Shown: positions 16,898 to 26,037, counted from the first letter of the stretch. The stretch is 35,680 nucleotides of DNA from Roseateles chitinivorans (GCF_002761755.1 NZ_PEOG01000060.1:1-35680), one strand, 5' to 3'. Notes: generated from the sequence alone by a model not told the origin. Translations and numbers: made by a program.

Positions 16898-18658
16898 TCA
16901 CTTCATCGTGTAGCTCTCCGGCGCCGTGTCGTAAGCCCCATTGCGGGCCGGATCCCAGTAGGTGAAGTTGAACCGCACGACATCGCCCTTCTTCAGTCCG
17001 GTCACCGTGTAGGCGTTGACGCTGCCTTCCTTCAGCATCCGCACGTTCAACTGGCCGCCGCCATTGATCGTGTAATGCACGTCGGCCCAGGTCCCGGTCG
17101 GCTCCGTGAACTTGACCGTGGTCGCCGACGGCTGGGTGATGCCTGCCGGCGTCGGCGGCTCCTGCGTCGTCGTCCCGGACTCCCACACCACGTCATCGAT
17201 CGCGAACTGGAAGGCCGAGGTCGGCAGCCGGTTGTTGTCGCCCGAGAACATGAAGATGTCGGCGATCGACTGCAGCGCGACCTTCGGTCCGATGAGGGTC
17301 GACACCGGGACGGTCGCCGTCGCCCATTCGCCATTGCGCACCAGGCCGAATGCCGTGGTGTTGGCCGGGAAGTTCACCCAGTTCTGGTTGGTGTAGGTGT
17401 CGCCGATGCCGATGTTGAAGGACACATTGGCCGGGATCTTGATCCGGAACTTCAGCTGGCCATTGCGGTAGTTGGTCAGGTCACGGATCTGGCGGGACTG
17501 GATGCCACCGCCGAACCACTGCCCCGGCGTGTTGTAGCTCCACGCGATGACATTGCTGCCTTCATACGGCAGGGTGTTGCCAGCCGCCGTCGAGGCGCCG
17601 TTCCACAGGAAGATGTCGGAAGTGCTGCCGGCGACCAGCTTGTTGTTGACCACCGTGTTGTCGGTGAACACGCCGAACCTGCCGGCCACCTCCGGCACGA
17701 CCTGGTTGCCCAGCTTCACCTCGCCCTTGCCGTCGAGCTCATACACGCGGATGTAGTCGACGTACATCGTGGCAGGCAATGGCGCCGTCACCTGCGACGG
17801 CGTCGCCGCATCGGTGAAGTTGCCACCGACCGCCATGTTCAGCAGCAGATAGAACGGTGCCTGCAGCGCGGTCGAGTTGACCGGCAGCGGCGCGTCGTAC
17901 ATGTCGTGTTCGCCATCGTTGTCGACGACGGTGAATCGCATCTGGCTTTCGGTCCAGTAGAAGCGGTACTTGACGAAGCGATTCGCCAGGGAGGCCTGCG
18001 GCTTGTACCAGTTCTTGGTCTGCCACGCGGTGGAGGCCGCGCAGGATTCATTGCCCGGCACACAGGCCGCCTGCGACCAGGTGATGACGTTGGCGCCGAC
18101 GAAGTGGTCGGGCGACGGCGCCCCCGCCGCGGCCCACGCGGAGGCGCGATGGCCCAGCTCGGCGATGTCGATCTCTCCCTTGCGCGGCCAGACCTGCGGA
18201 CTGGTCCCCAGCAGCCACGCGGCCGGCCACAGGCCGGTGGCGACCTGCGGCGTGGCCATGCGGATCTCGATCATTCCGTACTGCACCTGCACCTTGCCGT
18301 AGGAATCGATCTTTCCAGAGGTGAACTCATTGCTGCCGATGGTCTGGCGCAGCGCGCGGATCGCCAATGCCCGCGTGCCGGCTTCGAAAGGCACGTCGGC
18401 GATCGAGAGGTTGTTCGGGCTGTAGTACTCGAGCTCGGCATTGCCGTAGCCGCAGAGGTTGATCTGGCAGCCATTGCCGTCATAGGGCGTCCATAGGCTG
18501 GTGTTCAACGAGGCGCCGTTGAATTCCTCGGACCACAACAGGCGGCCGATGGTCGGATTGGTGACGCTGGCAAAGGCGGGCGCGGCGGCAACGACGCACA
18601 AGCCCACGGCGGCGGCGCGCAGCATCCCCTGAGCGTCGAGGCGATTCTGAATTCCCAT
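16898..18658 (-). CDS. Secreted GH16 endo-beta-1,3-glucanase with CBM56-like module
   Basis: A 586-residue laminarinase-type enzyme. The signal peptide is 1-30 (LRAAAVGLCVVAAAPAFA). A GH16 domain covers about 35-308, with catalytic motif GEIDIAE (nucleophile E162, acid/base E167) and the end strand YVDYIRVYEL. An unassigned beta-rich module follows at about 312-494, starting with VVPEVAGRFGVFTDNTVV and ending FQFAIDDVVWES, which resembles a carbohydrate-binding fold. A threonine/proline linker leads to a C-terminal domain at about 504-586 (WADVHYTINGGGQLNVRM, TGLKKGDVVRFNFTYW, AYDTAPESY) that fits the CBM56 beta-1,3-glucan binders. It should cut insoluble or long laminarin-type glucan outside the cell. 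The operator at 18792 puts it in the LacI regulon. Confidence 0.93.
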   Translation of the reverse strand: MGIQNRLDAQGMLRAAAVGLCVVAAAPAFASVTNPTIGRLLWSEEFNGASLNTSLWTPYDGNGCQINLCGYGNAELEYYSPNNLSIADVPFEAGTRALAIRALRQTIGSNEFTSGKIDSYGKVQVQYGMIEIRMATPQVATGLWPAAWLLGTSPQVWPRKGEIDIAELGHRASAWAAAGAPSPDHFVGANVITWSQAACVPGNESCAASTAWQTKNWYKPQASLANRFVKYRFYWTESQMRFTVVDNDGEHDMYDAPLPVNSTALQAPFYLLLNMAVGGNFTDAATPSQVTAPLPATMYVDYIRVYELDGKGEVKLGNQVVPEVAGRFGVFTDNTVVNNKLVAGSTSDIFLWNGASTAAGNTLPYEGSNVIAWSYNTPGQWFGGGIQSRQIRDLTNYRNGQLKFRIKIPANVSFNIGIGDTYTNQNWVNFPANTTAFGLVRNGEWATATVPVSTLIGPKVALQSIADIFMFSGDNNRLPTSAFQFAIDDVVWESGTTTQEPPTPAGITQPSATTVKFTEPTGTWADVHYTINGGGQLNVRMLKEGSVNAYTVTGLKKGDVVRFNFTYWDPARNGAYDTAPESYTMK

Positions 18659-18791
18659 TCATGTCTCCAAGAGGTGTCGATGGTGTGCTGGAGGGCACCG
18701 ATCGGCGCGATCCGGCCAGCGCTCTGCGGCGCTCGTCCGGGCTCGCGACTTCTCTCCGGCGGCAGGCATCCTAGGCAATATCGATGACTTT

Positions 18792-18805
18792 TGAAAGCGC
18801 TTTCA
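18792..18805. promoter_or_regulatory. LacI-family operator, GH16-CBM56 gene
   Basis: Perfect palindrome TGAAAGCGCTTTCA, identical to the other three copies. It lies 134 bp before the minus-strand GH16 start and 137 bp before the divergent cytochrome P460-like gene. In principle it could affect both, but a role for GH16 is more likely from gene content. Confidence 0.82.
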
Positions 18806-18941
18806 CGGCATGCGGGTTTTTGAATGCAACCGCGGGAAGCCCCGATCAACGCGTGGCTCCGCTCATACCAAGGTTCAATGCCCGGTCGGGGATGAATTTG
18901 GTCTGATCCGTGGCATCGCCCCACTCGGCAGGAGGATCCCC

Positions 18942-19448
18942 ATGCATGCCCCCCGTCTCGCCTCGTTGCTCATCCTGGCCTCGCTCACCGCCACGTCGCT
19001 CCCGTCGTCGGCGGAGGGCGTGTCATCGAAACCCGCCTCGCCGATCTACGGCGTGGTGCTGCCCGACGGCTATCGCCAATGGGAGATGGTGGGCGTCGCC
19101 ACCGAGGACGCACCGCTCGACGAACTGCGCGCCGTCGTCGGCAATCCGATCGCGATGAAGGCTTACCGCCTCGGCAAGCTGCCGTTCCCCGATGGCGCCA
19201 TGCTGGTCAAGCTGGCGTGGAAGCGGCAGCGCTCGACCGAGTTCCCCGCCGCGACCGTGCCTGGCGCGCCAACGACGGTGCAGGTGATGGTCAAGGACTC
19301 GAAGCGCTATGCCGACAGCGGCGGCTGGGGCTATGGCCGATTCATCGATGGCCAGCCGGTCGACGCCGCCCAGCACCAGACCTGCTTCGCCTGCCACAAC
19401 GCGCTCGTGAAGGCGCGCGACGATGTGTTCACCAGGCTGGCGCCCTGA
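18942..19448 (+). CDS. Cytochrome P460-family haem protein
   Basis: A 168-residue exported protein. A Sec signal peptide covers about 1-24 (LASLLILASLTATSLPSSA). The mature part follows the cytochrome P460 pattern: GYRQWEMVGVATED, VGNPIAMKAYRLGKLPFPDGAMLVKLAWKR, GGWGYGRFIDG, and a single haem c site CFACH near the C-terminus (residues 145-149). Family members bind a lysine-cross-linked c-type haem and oxidise hydroxylamine or detoxify NO-related species; many are uncharacterised. AGGAGGATCCCC before ATG 18942 decides the start. Confidence 0.85.
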   Translation: MHAPRLASLLILASLTATSLPSSAEGVSSKPASPIYGVVLPDGYRQWEMVGVATEDAPLDELRAVVGNPIAMKAYRLGKLPFPDGAMLVKLAWKRQRSTEFPAATVPGAPTTVQVMVKDSKRYADSGGWGYGRFIDGQPVDAAQHQTCFACHNALVKARDDVFTRLAP

Positions 19449-19515
19449 GCGCCGCGGAGGTGCCTGAGTCCCGTCTGCCGAGCCTCTTCCTTGATTGGCG
19501 GACCCGCCCGACGGG

Positions 19516-20763
19516 CTAGCCGTACACCGCGCGCCGCAGGTCGCGATGCAGGGCGTCGTCGAAGGGCAGCTTCTGGGCGAAGAAGACCACCGCGAGCTGG
19601 TTCGCCGGGTCGATCCAGAACAGGGTCGACGCGGCACCGCCCCATGAGAACTCGCCCACCGCGCCCGGCGGCTCGTCCGGCAGGGGCGGCGCGGTACGCA
19701 CCGAGCCGCCGAGGCCGAAGCCCATGCCGGGGCTTGTCATGAAATGCCGCTGCGTGATCGCCGGATCGAGGTGGTCGACCAGCATCAGCCGCACCGTCGC
19801 CGGGCGCAGCAGGCGCACGCCGTCCAGCGCGCCCTCGCCCAGCAGCATCCGGGCGAAGCGCAGGTAATCGTCGATGGGACCGATCAGGCCCGCGCCGCCG
19901 CTGGCGAAGGTGAACGGCTGATCGGGCTCGCGCTCGGGCTTGCCATCGGCAGGCAGGCGGTAGGTCGCGGCCATCCGGTGCTTCAGTTCGACCGGCGCGG
20001 TCCAGTCGGTCTCCCGCAGGCCCAGCGGCCGCAGGACATGGCGACGCACATGCGCATCGAAAGGCTCCTCCGCCAGCGCCTCCACCAGCCGGGCGACGAT
20101 GTCGGTCGAGGTGCCGTAGTGCCAGGCCGTGCCCGGCTCGTGCCGCAGCGGCAGCGCGGCCACCGCGCGGCTGAAGGCGGCCAGGTCGGCGGCTCGCTCG
20201 AACGGGCTCGCGGCGCGGAACGCGCGGTCGGCGGGGCCGTCCTCCATGGCATAGGTCAGGCCGGCGGTGTGCAGCAGCACATCGCGCACGAGGACCGGCC
20301 GCTCGGCCGGTCGCTCGCCGCGACCGTCGTCGGCATGGACCCGCATCGACTTGAACTCGGGCAGGTAGAGCGCCAGCGGATCCTCGAGCCGGAACCGGCC
20401 CGCGTCCCACAGCCGCATCAGGGCGACCGACGCCACCGGCTTGGTCATCGACCAGATGCGCGCGAGCGTGTCGCGGGCCATGGGCCGCTTCGCCTCGACA
20501 TCGGCCTGACCGTAGGCGCCGAAATAGCGCTCCGCGCCGCCTTGCCAGACCAGCGCCGACACCCCCGCCGCGCGGCCGTCGGCCACCATGCGTCGCAGCG
20601 CCTGGTCGATGCGCCGCGGCGAAAGTTCCGAGCCGGGGAGCCCGGGCGACAGGCGCAGGATTGGCGCGGTTGCGGTTGCGGAGGGAGCGGGCGCCGCGGC
20701 GACCACCGCCGGCGCCGCCAGTGCCGCACCCAGGACACGGCGTCGGGAAGGAACTTGCGTCAT
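19516..20763 (-). CDS. Tat-exported class C beta-lactamase-like serine hydrolase
   Basis: A 415-residue protein of the beta-lactamase/EstB/D-alanyl-peptidase fold. The N-terminus is a twin-arginine signal (SRRRVLGAALAAPAVVAAAP). The active-site SMTK is at 105-108 and the tyrosine of the YxS/YxN element at Y216 (HYGTS). A late WGGAAST stands where class C enzymes have their K/H-T/S-G element, here WGG. Esterase activity is more typical of this WGG subgroup than beta-lactam resistance, which is inference. It is convergent with the cytochrome gene, and nothing nearby fixes the substrate. Confidence 0.88.
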   Translation of the reverse strand: MTQVPSRRRVLGAALAAPAVVAAAPAPSATATAPILRLSPGLPGSELSPRRIDQALRRMVADGRAAGVSALVWQGGAERYFGAYGQADVEAKRPMARDTLARIWSMTKPVASVALMRLWDAGRFRLEDPLALYLPEFKSMRVHADDGRGERPAERPVLVRDVLLHTAGLTYAMEDGPADRAFRAASPFERAADLAAFSRAVAALPLRHEPGTAWHYGTSTDIVARLVEALAEEPFDAHVRRHVLRPLGLRETDWTAPVELKHRMAATYRLPADGKPEREPDQPFTFASGGAGLIGPIDDYLRFARMLLGEGALDGVRLLRPATVRLMLVDHLDPAITQRHFMTSPGMGFGLGGSVRTAPPLPDEPPGAVGEFSWGGAASTLFWIDPANQLAVVFFAQKLPFDDALHRDLRRAVYG

Positions 20764-20901
20764 GCGCGCGATGCTAGGGCCGTACCCGCCTGTAATCGCG
20801 CCCGGTTTCCGGGACGCGATCCGTCCGCCTGATCAAGAAGCGCCGAGGAATCCCGTCCGCCGACGGATCGGCGTCAGGGCGTCGGCGCATCGCCGCGCCG
20901 C

Positions 20902-21708
20902 CTACTTCGCCGCGTTGGGAAAGGCGGGCAGCTTGCCGATGTCGCGCGGGTCATGCTGGATGATGACCGTCGCCTTCAGGTTCTTCTCGATCTGCTTCAT
21001 CCGCTGGATCGACGCGAGCGTCTGCGCGCGGTCGTCGTTGAAGCCGGGCACGCCGTCGTGCTCGTAGTTCTCATGGAAGTGGACCGCATCGCCGCTCAGC
21101 AGCACCGGCCCCATCTCCTTGAGCCGCACCAGCAGCATGGAATGCCCCGGCGTGTGCCCCGGCGCGCGCAGGATCATGACGCTGCCATCGCCGAAGACGT
21201 CCTTGTCCGCGCTCAGCGTCTCGACCTTGCGCTTCTCGGCGATCCACTCGGCGAAGCCCTTCGCATTGGCGCCGCTCATCGGCGGCGTGGCGGTGATGCC
21301 GTCCCAGTCGCCCTTGCCGATCAGCAGGGTCGCGTTCTTGAGCGGGGCCAGCTGGCCGGTGTGGTCGGCGTGGTAGTGGCTGATGCCGACGTACTTCACC
21401 TCGCCCGGCTCGACCCTGATCTGCCGCAGCAGGTCGGCCAGCGGCTTGTTGGTGGCGTTGGGCACCGAGCCCGGCAGGTAGCCGGTGTCCCAGACCATCA
21501 CGTCGGCGCCGTGCCGGATGACATAGCAGCTGAAGGTGAACGGCTTCGAGGTCTCGGTGTAGGCGTAGGTGTCGCTGAAGCGTCGCGGGTCGTTGCTGCC
21601 GCTGCCGCAGTCGAGCCGCGTCAGGGTGACCTCCTGCGCCGCGGCCGACAGGCTGGACAGGCCCAAGAACGCGCCCACCTGGAGCGCCAACCAGAAGCGT
21701 GATGCCAT
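20902..21708 (-). CDS. Exported metallo-beta-lactamase-fold hydrolase, AHL lactonase-like
   Basis: A 268-residue protein with signal peptide (1-24, WLALQVGAFLGLSSLSAAA). The zinc-binding motif HYHADH is at 111-116, with later ligands in PGHTPGH and LSGDAVHF. A C-terminal IIQHDPRD matches the histidine of the lactonase-type members. The DTGYLPG before the motif and the long insertion after it (SGANAKGFAEWIAEKR) also fit the N-acyl-homoserine lactonase family. ATG 21708 is supported by AAGGAG 6 bases upstream. Periplasmic lactone or ester hydrolysis is likely. Quorum quenching is possible but unproven. Confidence 0.85.
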   Translation of the reverse strand: MASRFWLALQVGAFLGLSSLSAAAQEVTLTRLDCGSGSNDPRRFSDTYAYTETSKPFTFSCYVIRHGADVMVWDTGYLPGSVPNATNKPLADLLRQIRVEPGEVKYVGISHYHADHTGQLAPLKNATLLIGKGDWDGITATPPMSGANAKGFAEWIAEKRKVETLSADKDVFGDGSVMILRAPGHTPGHSMLLVRLKEMGPVLLSGDAVHFHENYEHDGVPGFNDDRAQTLASIQRMKQIEKNLKATVIIQHDPRDIGKLPAFPNAAK

Positions 21709-21840
21709 TTCGACTCCTTGTCTGCGGGGGCGATGATAGCCACGACAACCGGGGCCCGCCCGCCTGTGCCATTCCTTCACGCTGCTGTCTTCCTGCGCCA
21801 AAAGAATCACGCGCTTCACGACCTCCCCAGGTGAAGCCTC

Positions 21841-24462
21841 ATGAGCACGACATCCCGCCGGTCCTTCCTGACCGCCGCGGTCGCCGGCATGGCGGGCAGC
21901 CAGGCCTTCGCGCAGACCCTGCGCCAGGCGCTCGCCACCCCCGCCAACAACGCGACCGGATCACTGGCCGACATCCAGCACGTGGTCATCCTGATGCAGG
22001 AGAACCGCTCCTTCGACCACTACTTCGGCACGCTGTCCGGCGTGCGCGGCTTCAGCGATCCGCGCCCCATCGCGTTGCCCACCGGCCAGCCGGTCTGGAT
22101 GCAGCCCGGCACCGCCGTCGGCTCGCAGGTCCTGCCCTACCACTTCGACATCCGCAACACCAATGCGCTGCGCATCGGCCTGGATCACAGCTGGAAAGGC
22201 ACCGAGGCCGCCTGGAAGGACTGGAACGCGTGGGTGCCGAAGAAGTCCCCCCGCACGATGGGCTACTTCGACCGCAGCGACCTGCCCTTCTACTACGCGC
22301 TGGCCGACGCGTTCACCGTCTGTGACGCATACCACTGCTCGATCTTCGGCCCCACCGATCCGAACCGCTTCTACGCGCTCAGCGGCCACAGCAACGCGGT
22401 GGTGACCGGCATCTCGGACTCGCGTCTCTACAACGTCACCGGCGGCACCTACAACGGCGACATCGCCAACGACAACCCCGCCGCCCGGGGCAATGAGTGG
22501 CTGACCTACGCCGAGACCTTGGAGGCGGCCGGCGTCAGCTGGAAGGTCTACCAGGAGTGGGACAACTACGGCGACAACTACCTCCAGTACTTCAAGAACT
22601 TCCGCACCGACGCGGCCGGCCGGAAGCTCACCAGCGCCTCGCCGCTGTATCGCCGCGGGCGTGCCCTGGCCGCGGGCTCGACACAGGCCAATGCCGCGGG
22701 CACCACCGGCCAGTGGCTGATCGACGAGTTCGCCGCCGACGTTCGGGCCGGCACGCTGCCGCGCCTGTCCTACATCTGCGCGCCGACCGAGTACTGCGAG
22801 CATCCCGACGACACGCCCAACGCCGGCGAGCACTTCACCGCGCGCCTGCTGCAGGCGCTGGTGCAGTCGCCCGAGGTCTGGGCCAGGACCGCGCTGATCC
22901 TGACCTACGACGAGAACGACGGCTTCTTCGACCACATGCCGTCGGTGATGGCCCCGCTGAACGCCGATCGCGGCCGCACGACGATGACCGACGCCACCAT
23001 CGGCGAGGTGGCCAACGGCCAGCCCATCGGCCTGGGCCCGCGGGTGCCGACCCTGGTGATCTCGCCCTGGAGCAAGGGCGGCCGCGTCTGCTCGCAGCGC
23101 TTCGATCACACCTCGCTGATCCGCTTCACCGAAGAATGGCTGGTGAGCCTGGGCCACGCGCGTGCGAGCGTGCGGTGCGACGGCATCTCGCCGTGGCGCC
23201 GGGCGGTCTGCGGCGACATGACCAGGGCCTTCGACTTCAAGTCCGGCGGCGCCGCCTTCCCGTCCAGCGTCCCGGCCACCGCGGTGTACTTCAAGGGCTG
23301 GGGCACCAGGGACGCGCTGCCGCCGGCCAACCAGAGCCTGCCCCGCCAGGAGAAGGCCACCAGCGGCGTACCGCGCCGGGCGGCACCGCTGCCCTACCGC
23401 GCCAGCGTCGACGGCATCGCCGCCACGAACGCCCGCCAGTTCGCGCTGAGCTTCGCGAACGAGGGCAGCGCCACGGCCACCTTCATCGTGTACTCGACGC
23501 TGCGCACCGATGGCCCATGGCATTACACGGTCGAGCCCGGCAAGCGCATCGACCAGGAGGTCTGGAACTGGGGCAGCGCCGGCATGCAGTTGGCGGTGCA
23601 TGGCGACAACGGCTTCCTGCGCGAGTTCCGCATGAGCTTCGACGGCATCGGCCGTCTGGCCGCGGCCAGCCTGAGGGAGCAGCCGGCAAGCGCGAGCCTC
23701 ACGCTGACGCTGCGCAACGCCAGCGCACAGCCGATGCGCTTTCGCATCGTCGACAACGCCTATGGCGACCCGGCGGTCGTGACGATCGACGTGCCGGCGC
23801 TGTCCAGCCGCGACCATGTGCGGTCGGTCACCGCGAGCTACGGCTGGTACGACCTGGTGGTCACCGTCGACGGCGACGGCGCCTTCCGTCGCCGCCTGGC
23901 CGGCCACGTCGAGGGCGCGGGGCTGGACTTCACCGACCCGGTCCTGAACGGGCTGGGCCAGGTCGCCTGGAATGCGCCACCGGTGCTGCCGCCGAGCACG
24001 CCGCAGGTGAGCTTCAGGGCGGATGTCGACCGCGTCCGCATCGGCGGCGCCGTGGCGCTGAGCTGGAGCGGCCTCCCCGCGGGAACGACCCACTGGATCG
24101 GCCTGTACCGCGTCGGCATGACGCCGGGCGGCCCGGGATCGCTGAAGTGGAACTATGTGGCGAGCCCGTCGGGATCGCAGAGCTTCCCGCTCGCCGGCCA
24201 GCCGGAAGGCGACTACTTCCTCGGCCTGTTCCTCAACGACGGCTATGGCGAGGCCGCGCCGCGCCTGCCGGTGCGGGTGCGCAAGCCCGGCGACGTGAAT
24301 GCCGACGCCGCGATCACCGCCGCCGACCGCGACGCGCTGCGCAATGCCATCGGCAGCTGCGCCGGCGACACGCGCTTCGAGCCGCTCGCGGACATGGACG
24401 GCGACAAGTGCGTCACCCAAGCGGACTACCGCGTCTGGTACCAGCTCTTCAGCAGCCTGTGA
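21841..24462 (+). CDS. Tat-exported phospholipase C with C-terminal dockerin-like module
   Basis: An 873-residue protein. A twin-arginine signal (SRRSFLTAAVAGMAGSQAFA) is followed by the bacterial phospholipase C/phosphoesterase domain (about 40-470), with QHVVILMQENRSFDHYFGTLSGVRGF, TDPNRFYALSGH, YDENDGFFDH and VISPWSKGG. Two DUF756-type C-terminal repeats of this family cover about 500-690. An added Ig-like module lies at about 718-812 (WIGLYRVG, WNYVASPSGS). The last 57 residues form two 12-residue calcium loops: D818-N820-D822-D829 and D851-D853-D855-D862. This is the dockerin type I layout. Ordinary family members are about 700 residues, so the tail is extra. Its stop is 8 bp before the cohesin-like PEP-CTERM gene, suggesting the two bind each other. 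Confidence 0.9.
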   Translation: MSTTSRRSFLTAAVAGMAGSQAFAQTLRQALATPANNATGSLADIQHVVILMQENRSFDHYFGTLSGVRGFSDPRPIALPTGQPVWMQPGTAVGSQVLPYHFDIRNTNALRIGLDHSWKGTEAAWKDWNAWVPKKSPRTMGYFDRSDLPFYYALADAFTVCDAYHCSIFGPTDPNRFYALSGHSNAVVTGISDSRLYNVTGGTYNGDIANDNPAARGNEWLTYAETLEAAGVSWKVYQEWDNYGDNYLQYFKNFRTDAAGRKLTSASPLYRRGRALAAGSTQANAAGTTGQWLIDEFAADVRAGTLPRLSYICAPTEYCEHPDDTPNAGEHFTARLLQALVQSPEVWARTALILTYDENDGFFDHMPSVMAPLNADRGRTTMTDATIGEVANGQPIGLGPRVPTLVISPWSKGGRVCSQRFDHTSLIRFTEEWLVSLGHARASVRCDGISPWRRAVCGDMTRAFDFKSGGAAFPSSVPATAVYFKGWGTRDALPPANQSLPRQEKATSGVPRRAAPLPYRASVDGIAATNARQFALSFANEGSATATFIVYSTLRTDGPWHYTVEPGKRIDQEVWNWGSAGMQLAVHGDNGFLREFRMSFDGIGRLAAASLREQPASASLTLTLRNASAQPMRFRIVDNAYGDPAVVTIDVPALSSRDHVRSVTASYGWYDLVVTVDGDGAFRRRLAGHVEGAGLDFTDPVLNGLGQVAWNAPPVLPPSTPQVSFRADVDRVRIGGAVALSWSGLPAGTTHWIGLYRVGMTPGGPGSLKWNYVASPSGSQSFPLAGQPEGDYFLGLFLNDGYGEAAPRLPVRVRKPGDVNADAAITAADRDALRNAIGSCAGDTRFEPLADMDGDKCVTQADYRVWYQLFSSL

Positions 24463-24470
24463 GAATTTCC

Positions 24471-25034
24471 ATGAAGCTCCAACCCCTGATCGCCGCCACC
24501 GCCCTGGCGCTTGCCTGCATCGGCACGCATGCGGCGACCGTCACATTGACCGCGGCCGGACCGGCCAAGGCCGGCGAAGGCGTCGACCTCCTGATCAGCG
24601 TGCTCGATCCGTTCGGCGGCCTCGCGGCCGACGAGGAACTGCTGTCCTTCGGTTTCCGCCTGAGCTACGACACCAGCCGGCTGTCCTTCGCCAGCTTCAC
24701 GCCAACGGCCGGCTGGGACGACGACAGCCCCTGGCTGGGCGCCGGCCAGTTCGGCGGGTCGAGCTTCCCCGGCATGGCCAACCAGGGCCAGGGATCGCTG
24801 CTGCTGGGCACGCTGCACTTCGACGCGCTGCAGGCCGGTGCGACGCAGGTCGGCCTGATCACCGAGGCCGCCAACCTGAACCACGGCCTGGGCTACCTGT
24901 GGAGCGGCACGCAGCCCCTCGATGCCTCGCTGCGGCTGGAGGTCTCGGCCGTGCCGGAGCCTGCTTCGGCCTTGCTCGCCGCGCTCGGCCTGGGTCTGGT
25001 GGGGGTGACGACGCGGCGTCGGGTCGGCGGGTAA
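24471..25034 (+). CDS. Cohesin-like PEP-CTERM surface protein
   Basis: A 187-residue protein. A signal peptide covers 1-21 (LIAATALALACIGTHA). A single beta-rich domain (about 23-155) reads like a cohesin: AGEGVDLLISVLD, LLSFGFRLSYDTSRLSFASF, GSLLLGTLHFDAL. The end carries a PEP-CTERM sorting signal: VPEPAS (161-166), hydrophobic helix LLAALGLGLVGV, then basic TRRR. PEP-CTERM proteins are processed by an exosortase and often linked to exopolysaccharide. It begins 8 bp after the stop of the dockerin-bearing phospholipase C. I infer it is the partner that holds the enzyme at the membrane or surface. The cohesin match is by pattern only. Confidence 0.8.
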   Translation: MKLQPLIAATALALACIGTHAATVTLTAAGPAKAGEGVDLLISVLDPFGGLAADEELLSFGFRLSYDTSRLSFASFTPTAGWDDDSPWLGAGQFGGSSFPGMANQGQGSLLLGTLHFDALQAGATQVGLITEAANLNHGLGYLWSGTQPLDASLRLEVSAVPEPASALLAALGLGLVGVTTRRRVGG

Positions 25035-25080
25035 AGCGCGTTGGTCGCCACGGCGATGGCGATCGGCGCGCTGTCGGCCA

Positions 25081-26037
25081 TCACGCGCCTCGATCGGTGC
25101 GGCCGGCGGCGCGCCGCGCGCCGATCCCGGCAACCAGGGACCCGAGCGCCACCAGCGCCGCGCCGCCCCAGAAGACCGGCGGCAAGGGCGCGCTCAGCAG
25201 CAGCGACGCGAACAGTGCCGACATCACCGGCGTGCCGTTGGCCGCCAACCCGAGCAGATGGATGTTCCCGCGCAGCACGCCGAGGTTCCAGAGCGTGTAG
25301 GCCAGCGTCACCGCGGTGCTCGCGAGCACGACCTGGATGACGACATGCGCCGACACCTGCATCGGCGGGCGGTCCGGGTTGAGCGCATGCACCACCCAGA
25401 AGCCGACCGCGCTCAGCGCCATGAAGAACCACAGCGCGTTCCTGCCCTCGGCCATGTAGCGGGTGCAGGTGCTGTAGAGCGCCCACACGATCGCGCCGAC
25501 GAAGGCCAGGCCATAGGCCAGCGGATTCGACGCGGCGTTGTGGAAGAAGCGCGCCAGCGACAGCCCCTCGGGCGGCGAGGAGGCGGTCACGACACCGGTG
25601 AAGGCCAGCGCCAGACCACCCAGCATCAAGGCATTCAGCCGCTGCCCGCCGGCGATCGCGGAGCACAGCACGGTGAGGCTGGGCCACAGGTAATTGACCA
25701 TGCCGACCTCGATGGCCTCGTGCCGCGTCCGCGCGAAACCGAGCGCGAGCACGAAGCACAGCTCGTAGCCGACGAACAGCGCGGCGCCCAGCCAGAGGTA
25801 GCGCCGCGGCAACTCGCGCAGCGGGCGGCGCGTCGGCAGCAGCAGCAGGGCGGACAGGGTGAACATCACCGCCGGCGCGCCGGTCCGGCCGAGGAACTCG
25901 ATCGTGCTGCGCGTGACGCCGACGGAGGTGCTCCAGAAGAGGATGGCGATCAGGCCGAGCAGCGTGGCGCCTTGGGTACTGCGGGACAAACGGGGCTCTC
26001 GAGGCAGGTCGACCAGCGTGTCGACGGACAAGGACAT
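25081..26037 (-). CDS. yddG: Aromatic amino acid exporter, DMT/EamA superfamily
   Basis: A 318-residue inner-membrane protein with about ten hydrophobic helices in two EamA halves. Characteristic YddG segments are ALGFARTRHEAIEVGMVNYLWPSLTVL and NPLAYGLAFVGAIVWALYS, where E. coli YddG has near-identical text. YddG exports aromatic amino acids and some toxic cations. It ends 46 bp from the convergent PEP-CTERM gene. Downstream of the small GH16 gene on the same strand, it is separated by a hairpin and 128 bp. Confidence 0.88.
   Translation of the reverse strand: MSLSVDTLVDLPREPRLSRSTQGATLLGLIAILFWSTSVGVTRSTIEFLGRTGAPAVMFTLSALLLLPTRRPLRELPRRYLWLGAALFVGYELCFVLALGFARTRHEAIEVGMVNYLWPSLTVLCSAIAGGQRLNALMLGGLALAFTGVVTASSPPEGLSLARFFHNAASNPLAYGLAFVGAIVWALYSTCTRYMAEGRNALWFFMALSAVGFWVVHALNPDRPPMQVSAHVVIQVVLASTAVTLAYTLWNLGVLRGNIHLLGLAANGTPVMSALFASLLLSAPLPPVFWGGAALVALGSLVAGIGARRAAGRTDRGA

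Noticed and set aside
19516..20763. Antibiotic-resistance beta-lactamase
   Set aside because: The fold and SMTK site fit, but the WGG element and Tat signal are more like esterase/peptidase members; resistance is not supported.
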